Part shown: one piece after another, positions 1 through 7,305 of the stretch | Numbering within the stretch: position 1 is the first letter of the stretch | How the letters are laid out: each line of letters begins with the position of its first letter | Translations under genes and position numbers: made by a program | Notes under the pieces: model-generated | What the model was told of the DNA's origin: nothing | Seen by the model: only the letters and a program-made list of their open reading frames with translations | The model's database searches: none | DNA from: Pseudomonadota bacterium | GTDB taxonomy: Bacteria > Myxococcota > Polyangia > GCA-2747355 > JACKDQ01 | NCBI GenBank assembly: GCA_030591195.1 | Contig: JAUVBO010000036.1 | Coordinates: 1-10,652 of the forward strand | Reading direction: 5' to 3' | Length of the DNA: 10,652 bases

Positions 1-50
1 ACCAGCATCCCCGCCTCGGCGACCGGCGTCGGTGGATCAGCGCTGCTCAC
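1..50 (-). CDS. 5' end of a fifth chemosensory-operon gene, probably CheA-type histidine kinase (partial)
   Basis: Only the first 16 codons lie in the window. A GTG at 48-50 starts a frame reading MSSADPPTPVAEAGML, open to the window edge. The GTG overlaps the TGA of the CheR-CheW gene in a GTGA arrangement, the usual sign of translational coupling, and an excellent Shine-Dalgarno sits 8 bases upstream (59-65). The peptide is too short to identify. The identity is inferred from gene order: receptor, CheW, CheR, CheW precede it, and in Wsp operons the next gene is wspE, a CheA kinase with a receiver domain. A CheB or a response regulator is also possible. The existence of a gene here is well supported; its product is not seen. 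Confidence 0.6.
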   Translation of the reverse strand, partial: MSSADPPTPVAEAGML

Positions 51-1762
51 TGCACCGCCCTCCTCAGGCCGGCCACGACCAGCTCGCCGTCGAGCAGACC
101 GACCTGGCGCTGGCCGAGCGCGATCACGCCGCGGGTGAAGGTCGCCTGGGAGCTCGAGACGTTGACCGGCGGGGGCCGCAGCCCCGCCAGATCGCAGCGG
201 GTGACGCTGTCGAGCTCGTCGGCCTCGAAGACCCACTCGTTGGCCGCGGGGCCGATGACCACCATCCGCGACCGCCCCTCGCGGGCGACCTCGAGCGCCT
301 CGAGCCGCAGCAGCCCGTGGAGCGAGGCGCAGAGGTAGATCGTCCCGGTGATGTTGGTGATCCCACGGAAGATCCGCCCGCTGCGAAAGGGCACGGTGTG
401 GACCGGGCCGAGCGGCGCCACCAGCTGGACCTGGTCGGTCGGCAACGCGAACCACTCCCGGGCGAGCCGGAAGACGGTCAGCGAGGAGGTGTCGGCCAGC
501 GCGTCGTCTTTCGGCTCGGCGATGATGCTCGCCTGGGCCTCGGCGTAGCCCGGGGGCGCCGGACGGTCGAGCAACGTCCCACCGTGCTCGCGATAAGCGG
601 GGCAGCCGAGGCAGGTGACGACCCTCGGCAGCTCGGGACAGCTGCCGTCCCCACCGAGCACGCCGACCTGCTTCCAGCAGACGCTGCTCGAGCTGTCGGC
701 GAAGACCGGCAGCAGGCCGCTGGTCGGGCTGCGGCGCCCTTCGCGCCGCGCCGCCACGGCCGGCGGAGCCAGGCCCCGCGTCACCGACGACGCTCCAGGC
801 GCGAGCGCGCCGCCTGGCCCCGCCGCGGGCGCCGGCCGCGCCGGTTGAGCGCCCTGGGCGGTCGGGGGCGCCTCGACCGCCCCATCAGCCGCCGCAGCAG
901 CATCCGCGGGCTTGGTGAACGCCGCGGTCGCCGCGCCCTCGAAGCGCTCGAGCGTCAGCGGCACCCCGCCAACACCGGTCCCCGAGAGACGCGCGGCCTC
1001 GGTGGCGCCGACCACCAGCAGCCCGCCCGGCGCCAGCAACCGGTCGATGTTCGCGAGGGTCCGACGGCGCGCCTGCTGGTCGAAGTAGACCAGCAGGTTG
1101 CGGCAGAAGACCACGTCGTAGAGCGCGTGGTCGGCGAGCAGCCGGTCATCGACGGCGTTGCCCCGATGAAAACGGAGCAACCCGGCGACCTCGGCCCCGA
1201 CGACGTAGGCCTCGCCGTCGGCCGAGCGCTCGAAATACCGATCGCGAAGCTTGTGGCTCTCGGGCGGAAAGCCACCAGCACCGAAGCGGCCCGCCCGCGC
1301 GCGCCGCAGCGCCTCCTCGCTGATGTCGACCCCGTCGACCTCGAACGAGGAGACGCCGGCGTCGAGCAGCGTCACCGCCAGCGACACCGGCTCCTCTCCC
1401 GAGGCGCAGCCGAGGCTGAGCAAGCGAAGCTTGCTGCCGGGTCGCGCGCGCGCCGCGACGAAGCGACCGAGCGCCGCGAACGCCGCGCCCTCGCGAAAGA
1501 GCCAGCTGTTGCGGACGACGACGACCTCGACCAGCTGATCGAACTCCCCCGCGTCAGCCGCGAGCCGCGCCGCGTAGCGCGCGAGCTCGGGCGCGGGCGG
1601 CAGCTCCTCGCCCCGCCCCTGCTCGAGGCCGAGCGCTCGCAGTCGCTGCCGCACCGCCTGGACGATGTTCGCCCGGCCGACGCTCTGTGGGTCGAGCCCG
1701 ATCTGCTGGCGGAGCAGCGCCTCGATCTTCTCTATCGCTGCCGACGCCACGCTATTGCCCAC
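47..1762 (-). CDS. CheR methyltransferase-CheW fusion (WspC-WspD-like)
   Basis: This 571-residue protein fuses a receptor methyltransferase to a coupling protein. Residues 1-275 form a CheR domain: NSWLFRE (85-91), the SAM-binding stretch LGCASGEEP (117-125), GVDIS (144-148), FCRNLLVYFD (219-228) and LAPGGLLVVGATE (243-255). Residues 280-350 are a Pro/Ala-rich linker. Residues 361-390 hold four cysteines in the pattern CWKxxGVxGxGSCPEL...CLGCPxY (C362, C375, C384, C387), which I recall as the N-terminal signature of WspD-type CheW proteins. Residues 425-571 are a CheW domain, with FRGITNITGTIYL at 465-477. The TPR repeats found after CheR in Pseudomonas WspC are not visible. The GTG start overlaps the upstream CheW gene by 11 bases and has only a weak Shine-Dalgarno (GGGCGGGCG region), so coupling is likely. 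A GTG at 1750 is an alternative start. Confidence 0.9.
   Translation of the reverse strand: MGNSVASAAIEKIEALLRQQIGLDPQSVGRANIVQAVRQRLRALGLEQGRGEELPPAPELARYAARLAADAGEFDQLVEVVVVRNSWLFREGAAFAALGRFVAARARPGSKLRLLSLGCASGEEPVSLAVTLLDAGVSSFEVDGVDISEEALRRARAGRFGAGGFPPESHKLRDRYFERSADGEAYVVGAEVAGLLRFHRGNAVDDRLLADHALYDVVFCRNLLVYFDQQARRRTLANIDRLLAPGGLLVVGATEAARLSGTGVGGVPLTLERFEGAATAAFTKPADAAAAADGAVEAPPTAQGAQPARPAPAAGPGGALAPGASSVTRGLAPPAVAARREGRRSPTSGLLPVFADSSSSVCWKQVGVLGGDGSCPELPRVVTCLGCPAYREHGGTLLDRPAPPGYAEAQASIIAEPKDDALADTSSLTVFRLAREWFALPTDQVQLVAPLGPVHTVPFRSGRIFRGITNITGTIYLCASLHGLLRLEALEVAREGRSRMVVIGPAANEWVFEADELDSVTRCDLAGLRPPPVNVSSSQATFTRGVIALGQRQVGLLDGELVVAGLRRAVQ
59..65 (-). promoter_or_regulatory. 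Shine-Dalgarno of the gene cut at the left edge
   Basis: On the minus strand the sequence is GAGGAGG, followed by 8 bases and a GTG at 48-50. It lies inside the last codons of the CheR-CheW gene. It is the best ribosome binding site in this operon and is the main reason to call a gene that is otherwise only 16 codons long here. Confidence 0.75.
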
Positions 1763-2240
1763 CAGCGTCGATCGCCCGCCCGTCAGCGTCGCCGACGAAG
1801 AGCGCGTCGCGCAGCTCGGGAGGCAGCAACCGCTCGACGTCGATCACCGGCACCAGCTCGCCGGACTGGGTGGCGATCTTGCCCAGGTAGGGAGCCTCAG
1901 CGCTCCCCAGGCCGCTGCTCGCGAGCTCGTCCTCGGCGATCCGCAGCGTGTCGGTCATCCGCTCGGCGATCGCCCCCAGCGGGAAGGTGCCCTCGACGCC
2001 GGGTCGTCGATAGGCGACGACGATGATCCGGGTACTGAGGCGGTCAGCGCTCGAGCGTTCGTCGAGCAAGCGCGTCAGGTCGATCACCGGCGTCGGGTTC
2101 CCGCGGTAGCGGAAGATCCCCGCCACCTCGGGCGGGGTCTCCGGCAGCGGGCGAAGCGGCACCAACGGCACCACCTCGAGCACCTGGGCGCCGGCGATGG
2201 CGAACCGACGGGGCGACGCGCCGAAGACCAGGTAGAGCAT
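1752..2240 (-). CDS. CheW coupling protein (WspB-like)
   Basis: This 162-residue single CheW domain, of normal length for the family, is a cytoplasmic scaffold linking chemoreceptors to the CheA kinase. The characteristic first half is seen: FAIAGAQVLEVVPLVPLRPLP (13-33) followed by the conserved segment PEVAGIFRYRGNPTPVIDL (37-55). The second subdomain repeats the fold with LGAIAERMTDTLRI (88-101) and GELVPVIDVERLLP (127-140). It begins 4 bases after the stop of the receptor gene and runs 11 bases into the next gene, so the three genes form one transcript. There is no strong Shine-Dalgarno ahead of the ATG, which fits re-initiation by ribosomes leaving the receptor gene. Position second after the receptor corresponds to WspB. 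That paralogue assignment rests on gene order rather than on a diagnostic residue. Confidence 0.92.
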   Translation of the reverse strand: MLYLVFGASPRRFAIAGAQVLEVVPLVPLRPLPETPPEVAGIFRYRGNPTPVIDLTRLLDERSSADRLSTRIIVVAYRRPGVEGTFPLGAIAERMTDTLRIAEDELASSGLGSAEAPYLGKIATQSGELVPVIDVERLLPPELRDALFVGDADGRAIDAGGQ

Positions 2241-2244
2241 CGAG

Positions 2245-4485
2245 CTAGCTCACGACCTTGAACTGGGAGGTCTCGCGCTGCAGTCCCCGGTTGGCCTCGT
2301 TGAGGTGCTCGGCGCTGCGCTGGAACTCGGCCAGCGCGTCGGCCGTCTGGCGGGCGCCGTCGGCGAGGCGAACCATTGCCTCGCGGATCTGCTCCGCCCC
2401 GCGCGACTGGGCGCTCATCCCGGCGTTGACCTGCTCCAGCTCGGGCTCGAGGGTCTGCACCCGCTGGATGATCTGCTCCTGGCGGGTGCCCGCACGCTGC
2501 ATCTCGCCGACCACCTCGCGAACCTCGCTGGAGAAGCTCCCCATCTCCGTCATCCCGGCGCCGACGGCACCCTGCATCTCCTCGAACATCTGCTCGATCT
2601 CGCGGGTCGCCACGGCGGTCTGGTCCGCCAGCCGGCGGATCTCGCGCGCGACGACCGAGAAGCCCCGACCGTACTCGCCCGCCTTCTCCGCCTCGATCGC
2701 GGCGTTGAGCGAAAGCAGGTTGGTCTGGTCGGCGACCCTGCCGATGGTCGTCACCACGGTCTGAACCTTGTCGGTCTTCTCGCCGATCACCGCCAAGCGC
2801 GAGGCGATCGTCTCGGTCGCGTCGGCCAGGCGCTGGAGCGCCTGCTGCATCGCCTGGAGATCCTCGCGACCGGCGCCGGCCATCCCGGCGGCCTCCGACG
2901 AGACGCGGGCCACGCGATGCACGACCTGCTCCAGCTCCTTGGCCACCGAGGTGATCTCGGTGGTGGTCGCCAGCACCTGGTTCGTCGCGGTGGCCTGCTC
3001 GGAGACGGTCGCGTCGAGCTCATGGGCGCTGGCAGAGATCTGCACCGACGAGGAGTTGACCTGAATCCCCGAGCGCTGGACTTGCCCCACCAGGCTGTTG
3101 AGCCGGCGGGTCATCGCCTGCACCGCGCGCAGCAGCAGCTGGCCCTCGTCGAGCGCCTCAGGGTCGGGCCGCTCGCCGGGATCCGACGCCTCCTTCAGCG
3201 GGGGGACCTCGCCGCTGGCCTCGAGCTCGTCCACCGCCCGCGAGGCCCGCTGCAGATCCCCCGCGGCGATCTGGCCGGCGATGGCCGCCATGCTGGCGAA
3301 GGGACGGGTCAGCCGGGAAACGAGCGTCACCGCGAGCATCCCGGCGAGCAACGCGACCAGCAGCCCGCTGCCGGCCGCCCAAGCGACCAGGCCGAGCACC
3401 GAGCCGCGGACCTTGGCCAGCCCCGGCACCAGGTCGCGCTTGTAGAGCGTGGCCATCACGGTCCAGCCCCAGGGTTTGTAGTGCTGCATCGCGGCGATCT
3501 TGTGGCGCGGCTTGGCTTCGCCGGGGTTGAGCCACTCGTACTCGAAGAGCGGCGTCTGACCCGGTGCGGCGGCCCGGGCGAGGCGGACCGCCTCGCGCAC
3601 GACGTAGCGTCCCCGGACGTCCCGGGCGTCCCAGATGTACTCGCCGTCGCGCTTGCCGTCCTTGGAGATGACGTAGCGGCCGCGGGCCGATCCAATGGTT
3701 CCGATCACCGCGACGTATCCGTCAGCCCCGATCTTGATCTCACGGATCCTGCGTCGCAGGGCCTTGAGGTTGTCCTGCTTGACGCCGACATAGAGCATGC
3801 CCATCACCTTGCCGTCGACGCCGCGCAGGGGCTCGTAGGCGGTGACGTAGGGATCGTCGACCACCTTGGCCTGCCCCCGGAAGGTGTCGCCGGCCATCAC
3901 GGTGGCGACCACCGGGTTCGGCTTGCCGTCCGGGTTGATCGCCGGGATGTAGGTCCCCACCGCGCGCCGCCCGTCACGGGTCGAGACGTTGGTCCCGACG
4001 CGCAGCATGTCCCCCCGCGCGTTCATCCGCTGAAAGACCGTCGCGGTGCCGCCGAGCAGCTCGACCACGTCGTCGACGAAGGGTGTCTTGGTCTTGGGAT
4101 CGGCGTTCTGACCGAGCCAGCTGCCGCCGACGACCAGCCGCGGGAGCTCGAGGTAGCGCTCCTTCTTCGTCTCCTGGTTGACCGCCCGCCAGCGCACCGG
4201 TTCGACCGCGGTCTTGGCCCCGCCCGCCCGATTCAGCAGCTTGCGCGCCGCGACCAGGTTCTGGTCGACCTGGGCCTGGACCACCCTGTTGGTCGTGTCG
4301 CAGAGGTCGCGGATGTCACGAGCGATCGAGCCGAGGTGGGCCCGCACCAGCTGGTCGATCTCGCCGTCGATGGCGCCGATGGTCTGGCGGTAGTTGAGCA
4401 GGACGACGAGGACGATGACGATCACCGGCAGCATCGTCCCCATCAGCACCAAGCCGATGATCTTGTTGTGCAGAGTCGCGCGCAT
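2245..4485 (-). CDS. Methyl-accepting chemotaxis protein with double Cache sensor (WspA-like)
   Basis: This 746-residue transmembrane receptor would control the array kinase. TM1 is at about 8-31. A large periplasmic sensor (32-362) resembles the Cache_3-Cache_2 arrangement, with [41 protein letters not shown] and a second [10 protein letters not shown]...YIW...[12 protein letters not shown] unit. TM2 is at 363-389 and HAMP at 390 to about 460, with an unusually long acidic/Pro connector between its two helices. The signalling hairpin tip (586-620, [20 protein letters not shown] then [19 protein letters not shown]) carries [10 protein letters not shown], the variant I associate with WspA, where many receptors have ARAGEQGRGF. 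No C-terminal CheR-tethering pentapeptide is seen; it ends QFKVVS. An upstream in-frame ATG at 4587 was rejected: its 34 extra residues look non-coding and it lies upstream of the promoter at 4546-4574. GGGGA lies 10 bases before the chosen ATG. Confidence 0.93.
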   Translation of the reverse strand: MRATLHNKIIGLVLMGTMLPVIVIVLVVLLNYRQTIGAIDGEIDQLVRAHLGSIARDIRDLCDTTNRVVQAQVDQNLVAARKLLNRAGGAKTAVEPVRWRAVNQETKKERYLELPRLVVGGSWLGQNADPKTKTPFVDDVVELLGGTATVFQRMNARGDMLRVGTNVSTRDGRRAVGTYIPAINPDGKPNPVVATVMAGDTFRGQAKVVDDPYVTAYEPLRGVDGKVMGMLYVGVKQDNLKALRRRIREIKIGADGYVAVIGTIGSARGRYVISKDGKRDGEYIWDARDVRGRYVVREAVRLARAAAPGQTPLFEYEWLNPGEAKPRHKIAAMQHYKPWGWTVMATLYKRDLVPGLAKVRGSVLGLVAWAAGSGLLVALLAGMLAVTLVSRLTRPFASMAAIAGQIAAGDLQRASRAVDELEASGEVPPLKEASDPGERPDPEALDEGQLLLRAVQAMTRRLNSLVGQVQRSGIQVNSSSVQISASAHELDATVSEQATATNQVLATTTEITSVAKELEQVVHRVARVSSEAAGMAGAGREDLQAMQQALQRLADATETIASRLAVIGEKTDKVQTVVTTIGRVADQTNLLSLNAAIEAEKAGEYGRGFSVVAREIRRLADQTAVATREIEQMFEEMQGAVGAGMTEMGSFSSEVREVVGEMQRAGTRQEQIIQRVQTLEPELEQVNAGMSAQSRGAEQIREAMVRLADGARQTADALAEFQRSAEHLNEANRGLQRETSQFKVVS

Positions 4486-4545
4486 CCTGCAACTATCCCC
4501 GGCCGCTCGATCCGGCCCTGTTAGCTGGCGTGGAAGTTCACCGGA

Positions 4546-4574
4546 ATTGTACCGTCTCCATCGCTGCCAGTGAA
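4546..4574 (-). promoter_or_regulatory. Sigma-70-type promoter of the chemosensory operon
   Basis: On the minus strand TTCACT (4569-4574; 4 of 6 to TTGACA), a 17-base spacer and TACAAT (4546-4551; 5 of 6 to TATAAT) form a good housekeeping promoter. Transcription would start near 4539, giving a leader of about 54 bases before the receptor ATG at 4485. It is the best sigma-70-type match I found in the window and decides the receptor start, because the longer reading frame would begin upstream of it. No experiment supports it. Confidence 0.55.
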
Positions 4575-4789
4575 CTATTGGGACCAACAGCGGCCCCGGC
4601 CCCAGCGGGACCCCGGTGGTACCGGGAGCTGGCCAGCGGCCTCCGGACAGTGCTTCGTTCGAGGAATCATCCCCGCGGCGTCACAACCGACCGAAGTCGC
4701 GAGGTGATGGCTGATCACCGAAGATCGAGCCTGGTCTGGTCGGCGGAAGGTGTCCGGGCGCGGGGGATGAGGCAGGACCAGCCTCGCGG
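4575..4789. other. Intergenic region with two small dyads, no gene seen
   Basis: Together with the promoter and leader this is a gap of about 300 bases between the receptor and the FAD oxidase, both on the minus strand. Two perfect 6-bp inverted repeats are visible: CCCGGT/ACCGGG around a 3-base loop (4612-4626) and GGTGAT/ATCACC around a 5-base loop (4703-4719). Neither is followed by a T-run on the minus strand, so they are weak candidates for the oxidase terminator; the one at 4612-4626 lies about 38 bases upstream of the -35 element and could instead be an operator. Open frames here have no convincing ribosome site or composition. Confidence 0.4.
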
Positions 4790-6214
4790 CTACCGCGGCC
4801 TGATGTTCTGGTTGAGGCGGAAGAAGTTATCGGGATCGTAGGTCGCCTTGACCTCCGCCAGACGCGAGAAGTTGGCGCCATAGGCGTTCTCGATGCGGTC
4901 CTCCTCGCCCTCGCTGAGGAAGTTGACGTAGACGCCCCCGGTGGCGAAGGGCAGCGTGGCGTCATAGAACTCGCGGGCCCAGCCGACGCAGGTATCGTCG
5001 GCTCCTGGGTCCTCCCAGCGCGTATGGACGTTCATCACGAACTCGGCGTCGCGGTGAGGGTAGGCAGTGGCTTGGGCATCGACCCGGTTCACCGCGCCAC
5101 CGAGTTGAGCGACGAAGATCTCCGACTGCGGGCTGGGCAGCTCGGCCCCGTATTTCACCAGGCTGTCGATCAGACCATCGGAAAGCTCGGTGAAGTTGTG
5201 GGATTTCCAATAGTTGCGCGATCCCGGTGCCAGAAGCGGGTCGAAGGCTTGCTGGAAGCCAGCGAACGGGTGCGGGCCGATCGCATCGCCCAGCACGGTC
5301 GTTCCGAGCTCGCGCAGGGGCTCCACTGCCCGGGCGCCCTCCTCCAGCGACCCACAGTGAAGGGCAGCGACGATCACCACGCGCTGGCCGTGCACCTCGG
5401 CGGGCAGAAAGGGCAACGGTGGTGCGTCGCGGATCACGAGCCAGGCGGCCAGCTCGTCGGAGCAGTCGGCGATCAGCTCGCGATAGCGCCGCAGCAGCTT
5501 CGGGGCGTCGTCGTACGGGTAGACGATCGGACCGGCGATTAGCTCCGGGCCCACCGGATGAAGCTCGAGCTCGAACGAGGTCACGATGCCAAAGTTGCCG
5601 CCTCCTCCTCGGATCGCCCAGAACAGATCGGAGTGGACCTCGGCGCTGCAGCGCAGGCGCTCGCCGTCTGCGGTGACCACCTCGGCGGCGGTCAGGTTAT
5701 CGACCGTGAGCCCGTACTTGCGACTGAGCCAGCCAAAGCCGCCCCCGAGGGTCAACCCGCCGACGCCGGTGGTGGAGTTGATGCCCACGGGTGTGGCCAA
5801 CCCGTAGGCCTGGGTCTCGTGGTCGAGGTCCCCGAGCGTCGCCCCTGGGCCAACCACGGCCACGCGCGCGTCGGGATCGACGCGAACCTCGCGCATCGCG
5901 GCGAGGTCGACCAGCAGCGCGCCGTCGTGGACACCCTTGCCCGCGATGTTGTGCCCGGCCCCGCGAACGCAGACCAGCAGCCCACGCTCGCGGGCGAAGC
6001 GCACGCACTGGCGCACGTCGGCGGTGCCGGTGCACCGCACGATCAGCCCGGGCCGTCGGTCGATCATCGCGTTCCACACCGCCCGTGCTTCGTCGTAGCT
6101 CGGCTCGGCCGGCGAGATCACCTCGCCCCGAACCCGCGAGCGCAGCTCGCTCAGCTCCGCCTCGCCCAGCGTCTTGGTCGTTCCTTCCAGAGTCCGAATT
6201 TCGATGCCCGACAC
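4790..6214 (-). CDS. FAD-linked oxidoreductase, berberine-bridge-enzyme-like
   Basis: This 474-residue flavoprotein is of the PCMH-type FAD-binding / BBE family, which oxidises small molecules and passes electrons to oxygen. The FAD domain shows CVRGAGHNIAGKGVHDG (82-98), in which His88 is the residue that normally binds FAD covalently, then TTGVGGLTLGGGFGWLSRKYG (148-168), LTAAEVVTADGE (174-185) and FWAIRGGGGNFGIVT (198-212). No Cys occupies the second attachment site used by doubly linked BBEs, so single His linkage is expected. The C-terminal BBE segment is YVNFL...AYGANFSRL...YDPDNFFRLNQNI (429-471). The GTG at 6214 was chosen over an upstream ATG at 6358 because AGGAG lies 6 bases ahead of it and the longer form would run back into the preceding gene. 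There is no signal peptide, so it is cytoplasmic. The substrate cannot be told. The 49-base gap from the upstream gene suggests one operon. Confidence 0.92.
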   Translation of the reverse strand: MSGIEIRTLEGTTKTLGEAELSELRSRVRGEVISPAEPSYDEARAVWNAMIDRRPGLIVRCTGTADVRQCVRFARERGLLVCVRGAGHNIAGKGVHDGALLVDLAAMREVRVDPDARVAVVGPGATLGDLDHETQAYGLATPVGINSTTGVGGLTLGGGFGWLSRKYGLTVDNLTAAEVVTADGERLRCSAEVHSDLFWAIRGGGGNFGIVTSFELELHPVGPELIAGPIVYPYDDAPKLLRRYRELIADCSDELAAWLVIRDAPPLPFLPAEVHGQRVVIVAALHCGSLEEGARAVEPLRELGTTVLGDAIGPHPFAGFQQAFDPLLAPGSRNYWKSHNFTELSDGLIDSLVKYGAELPSPQSEIFVAQLGGAVNRVDAQATAYPHRDAEFVMNVHTRWEDPGADDTCVGWAREFYDATLPFATGGVYVNFLSEGEEDRIENAYGANFSRLAEVKATYDPDNFFRLNQNIRPR

Positions 6215-6220
6215 GGCGGT

Positions 6221-6225
6221 CTCCT
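6221..6225 (-). promoter_or_regulatory. Shine-Dalgarno fixing the oxidase start
   Basis: Minus-strand AGGAG stands 6 bases before the GTG at 6212-6214, in the 49-base gap after the upstream gene. It identifies the GTG as the start and removes 48 residues of arginine- and serine-rich out-of-family sequence that a longest-frame call would add. Confidence 0.7.
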
Positions 6226-6263
6226 GAGAGCTTTGGGTTGTTGCGATGAATCGGGGATATCGG

Positions 6264-7043
6264 CTATTCGCGACCGGCCGCGTGAAACGCGGTGAACACC
6301 AGGTGGTACTCGCCGGTGCTCGTGCGATAGACCGTCTGCAGGCTCTTGGGGTAGGCACGCCCGCCGAGCCCGTCAGGCTGGGGCACCTGGAGATCGAACA
6401 TCTCGTGATCGACGATCAGTGCCTTGCTGATCACTGGCTCGACGAACGCCAGCTTGCCCGCGTGGTAGCCGAGCACCAAGGTCTTGGTCGGCTGGGCCGG
6501 CCCCCCGAACAGCCGCAGTGCGTTCAGATTGACCGAGCGGACGCCCCTCTGCGGCACACACGAGCCCTTGGGCTCGACGGCCGTGCCAGCGACCGAGTAT
6601 CCGTGGGGCAAGCTGGCTGGCCTCGGCTCGGCGGCGCAGTCGATCGCCTCTCGCGTCGCTGCGTCGATACCGTATAGATGGACGTCGAAGTGAGCTCCGC
6701 CGGCCACGCCCTCGAGGGCGTGGGGGTCGGGGTTGAACCTGATGCGGAGGTGGTCGAAGAAGGTCGCCTGCCGGGCCACCTCGGGAAACGCCAGATCAAG
6801 CGAGGCTCGCCTCCCGGTGGCGCTGGCCTGGTCGTCCATCGTCAGGCCCACTGCGCTGACCTCGCCCGTGTGCTCGACCCAGGCCCAGGCCCGCACCTCT
6901 CCCCCCGCGAGCAGGCCCCGTTCGCCAGCCACCACGGTGTGATCTCCCTCGTCCGCACTGCAACCCTGCCCGGAGGAGCCCGCGGCGACGCAGACGATCA
7001 CCGCGAGCACGACGGTCGGTTCGGTCCGCTTAAAACAACGCAT
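6264..7043 (-). CDS. Exported TTHB210-like (DUF5602) domain protein
   Basis: This 259-residue protein has a basic N-terminus and a hydrophobic segment (MRCFKRTEPTVVLAVIVCVAAGS) typical of a signal peptide. A cysteine at 28 in GSSGQGCSADEGD could be a non-classical lipid-attachment site, but the -3 residue is Gly, so secretion with ordinary cleavage is equally possible. The body matches what I recall of the TTHB210-like/DUF5602 family: VRAWAWVEHTGEVSAVGLTM near the start, FNPDPHALEGVAGGAHFDVHLYGI (103-126) with the conserved HFDxHxY, PHGY (146-149), LGYHAGKLAFVEPVIS (191-206) and EYHLVF (245-250). The family has no firmly established function that I can name. The start has an ideal Shine-Dalgarno, AAGGAG 8 bases before ATG. 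It precedes the FAD oxidase by 49 bases and is likely co-transcribed with it. Confidence 0.7.
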   Translation of the reverse strand: MRCFKRTEPTVVLAVIVCVAAGSSGQGCSADEGDHTVVAGERGLLAGGEVRAWAWVEHTGEVSAVGLTMDDQASATGRRASLDLAFPEVARQATFFDHLRIRFNPDPHALEGVAGGAHFDVHLYGIDAATREAIDCAAEPRPASLPHGYSVAGTAVEPKGSCVPQRGVRSVNLNALRLFGGPAQPTKTLVLGYHAGKLAFVEPVISKALIVDHEMFDLQVPQPDGLGGRAYPKSLQTVYRTSTGEYHLVFTAFHAAGRE

Positions 7044-7140
7044 AGCGCCCTCTCCTTGAAAACCTGGCTGTGAAGAATGGAAGGCGTACGCGGTGGGCCC
7101 TTGGTGGGTTATGGGCGCACTGGACCTGCTGGAACCGGCC

Positions 7141-7159
7141 TTGCCCTACCTTTGCCCTA
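7141..7159 (-). repeat. Direct repeat of 8 bases with 11-bp period, possible operator
   Basis: On the minus strand TAGGGCAA occurs twice with a 3-base gap (plus-strand TTGCCCTA at 7141-7148 and 7152-7159), so the copies start 11 bases apart. OmpR/PhoB-family response regulators bind tandem half-sites with this period. It lies about 100 bases upstream of the TTHB210-like gene, a suitable place for an activator or repressor site. Assignment to any regulator is speculative. Confidence 0.35.
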
Positions 7160-7170
7160 TCAACCGCCGT

Positions 7171-7232
7171 ACACGCCCGTGTCGAGCCGGACACTCTCGA
7201 GGTCAGGGAGGATCCGCGCCCTCGGTGATCCT
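7171..7232. repeat. Cluster of three inverted repeats
   Basis: Three short perfect dyads lie in 62 bases: ACACG-CC-CGTGT (7171-7182), GTGTC-6-GACAC (7179-7194, overlapping the first) and AGGATC-12-GATCCT (7209-7232). The first two share the GTGT arm and are mutually exclusive. They occupy the gap between the membrane-protein gene and the TTHB210-like gene. They may be operator sites; no regulator can be named. Confidence 0.3.
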
Positions 7233-7256
7233 GCGCGGTTGGCGGCAGGACGCGAT

Positions 7257-7272
7257 TGGCACCGCCGATGCA
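7257..7272 (+). promoter_or_regulatory. Sigma-54-like -24/-12 element before a small ORF
   Basis: TGGCACC-GCCG-ATGCA keeps the invariant GG and GC separated by 10 bases and matches six of six bases of TGGCAC; the -12 box is ATGC instead of TTGC. The -12 C at 7271 lies 35 bases before the ATG of a 33-codon frame at 7306, almost the same geometry as the better sigma-54 promoter before the PilZ gene (34 bases). A chance match is possible in GC-rich DNA. Confidence 0.3.
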
Positions 7273-7305
7273 TTACCGAGCGGCAGACCTCGAACGGAGG
7301 CGAAA

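Noticed and set aside
32..2026. Plus-strand 664-codon open frame opposite the CheR-CheW and CheW genes
   Set aside because: It is arginine/alanine-rich with no domain, no ribosome site, and lies antisense to genes with clear family motifs; GC-rich codon bias keeps such frames open.
2305..4524. Plus-strand 739-codon open frame opposite the chemoreceptor
   Set aside because: It is low-complexity (H, L, G, R rich) and fully antisense to an unmistakable receptor gene; the length reflects codon bias only.
4486..4587. N-terminal extension of the chemoreceptor to ATG 4587
   Set aside because: The extension contains the operon promoter and reads as unstructured Arg/Trp-rich sequence before a normal receptor N-terminus.
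6215..6358. N-terminal extension of the FAD oxidase
   Set aside because: It overlaps the end of the upstream gene by about 95 bases, while GTG 6214 has AGGAG at ideal spacing and the family N-terminus follows it.
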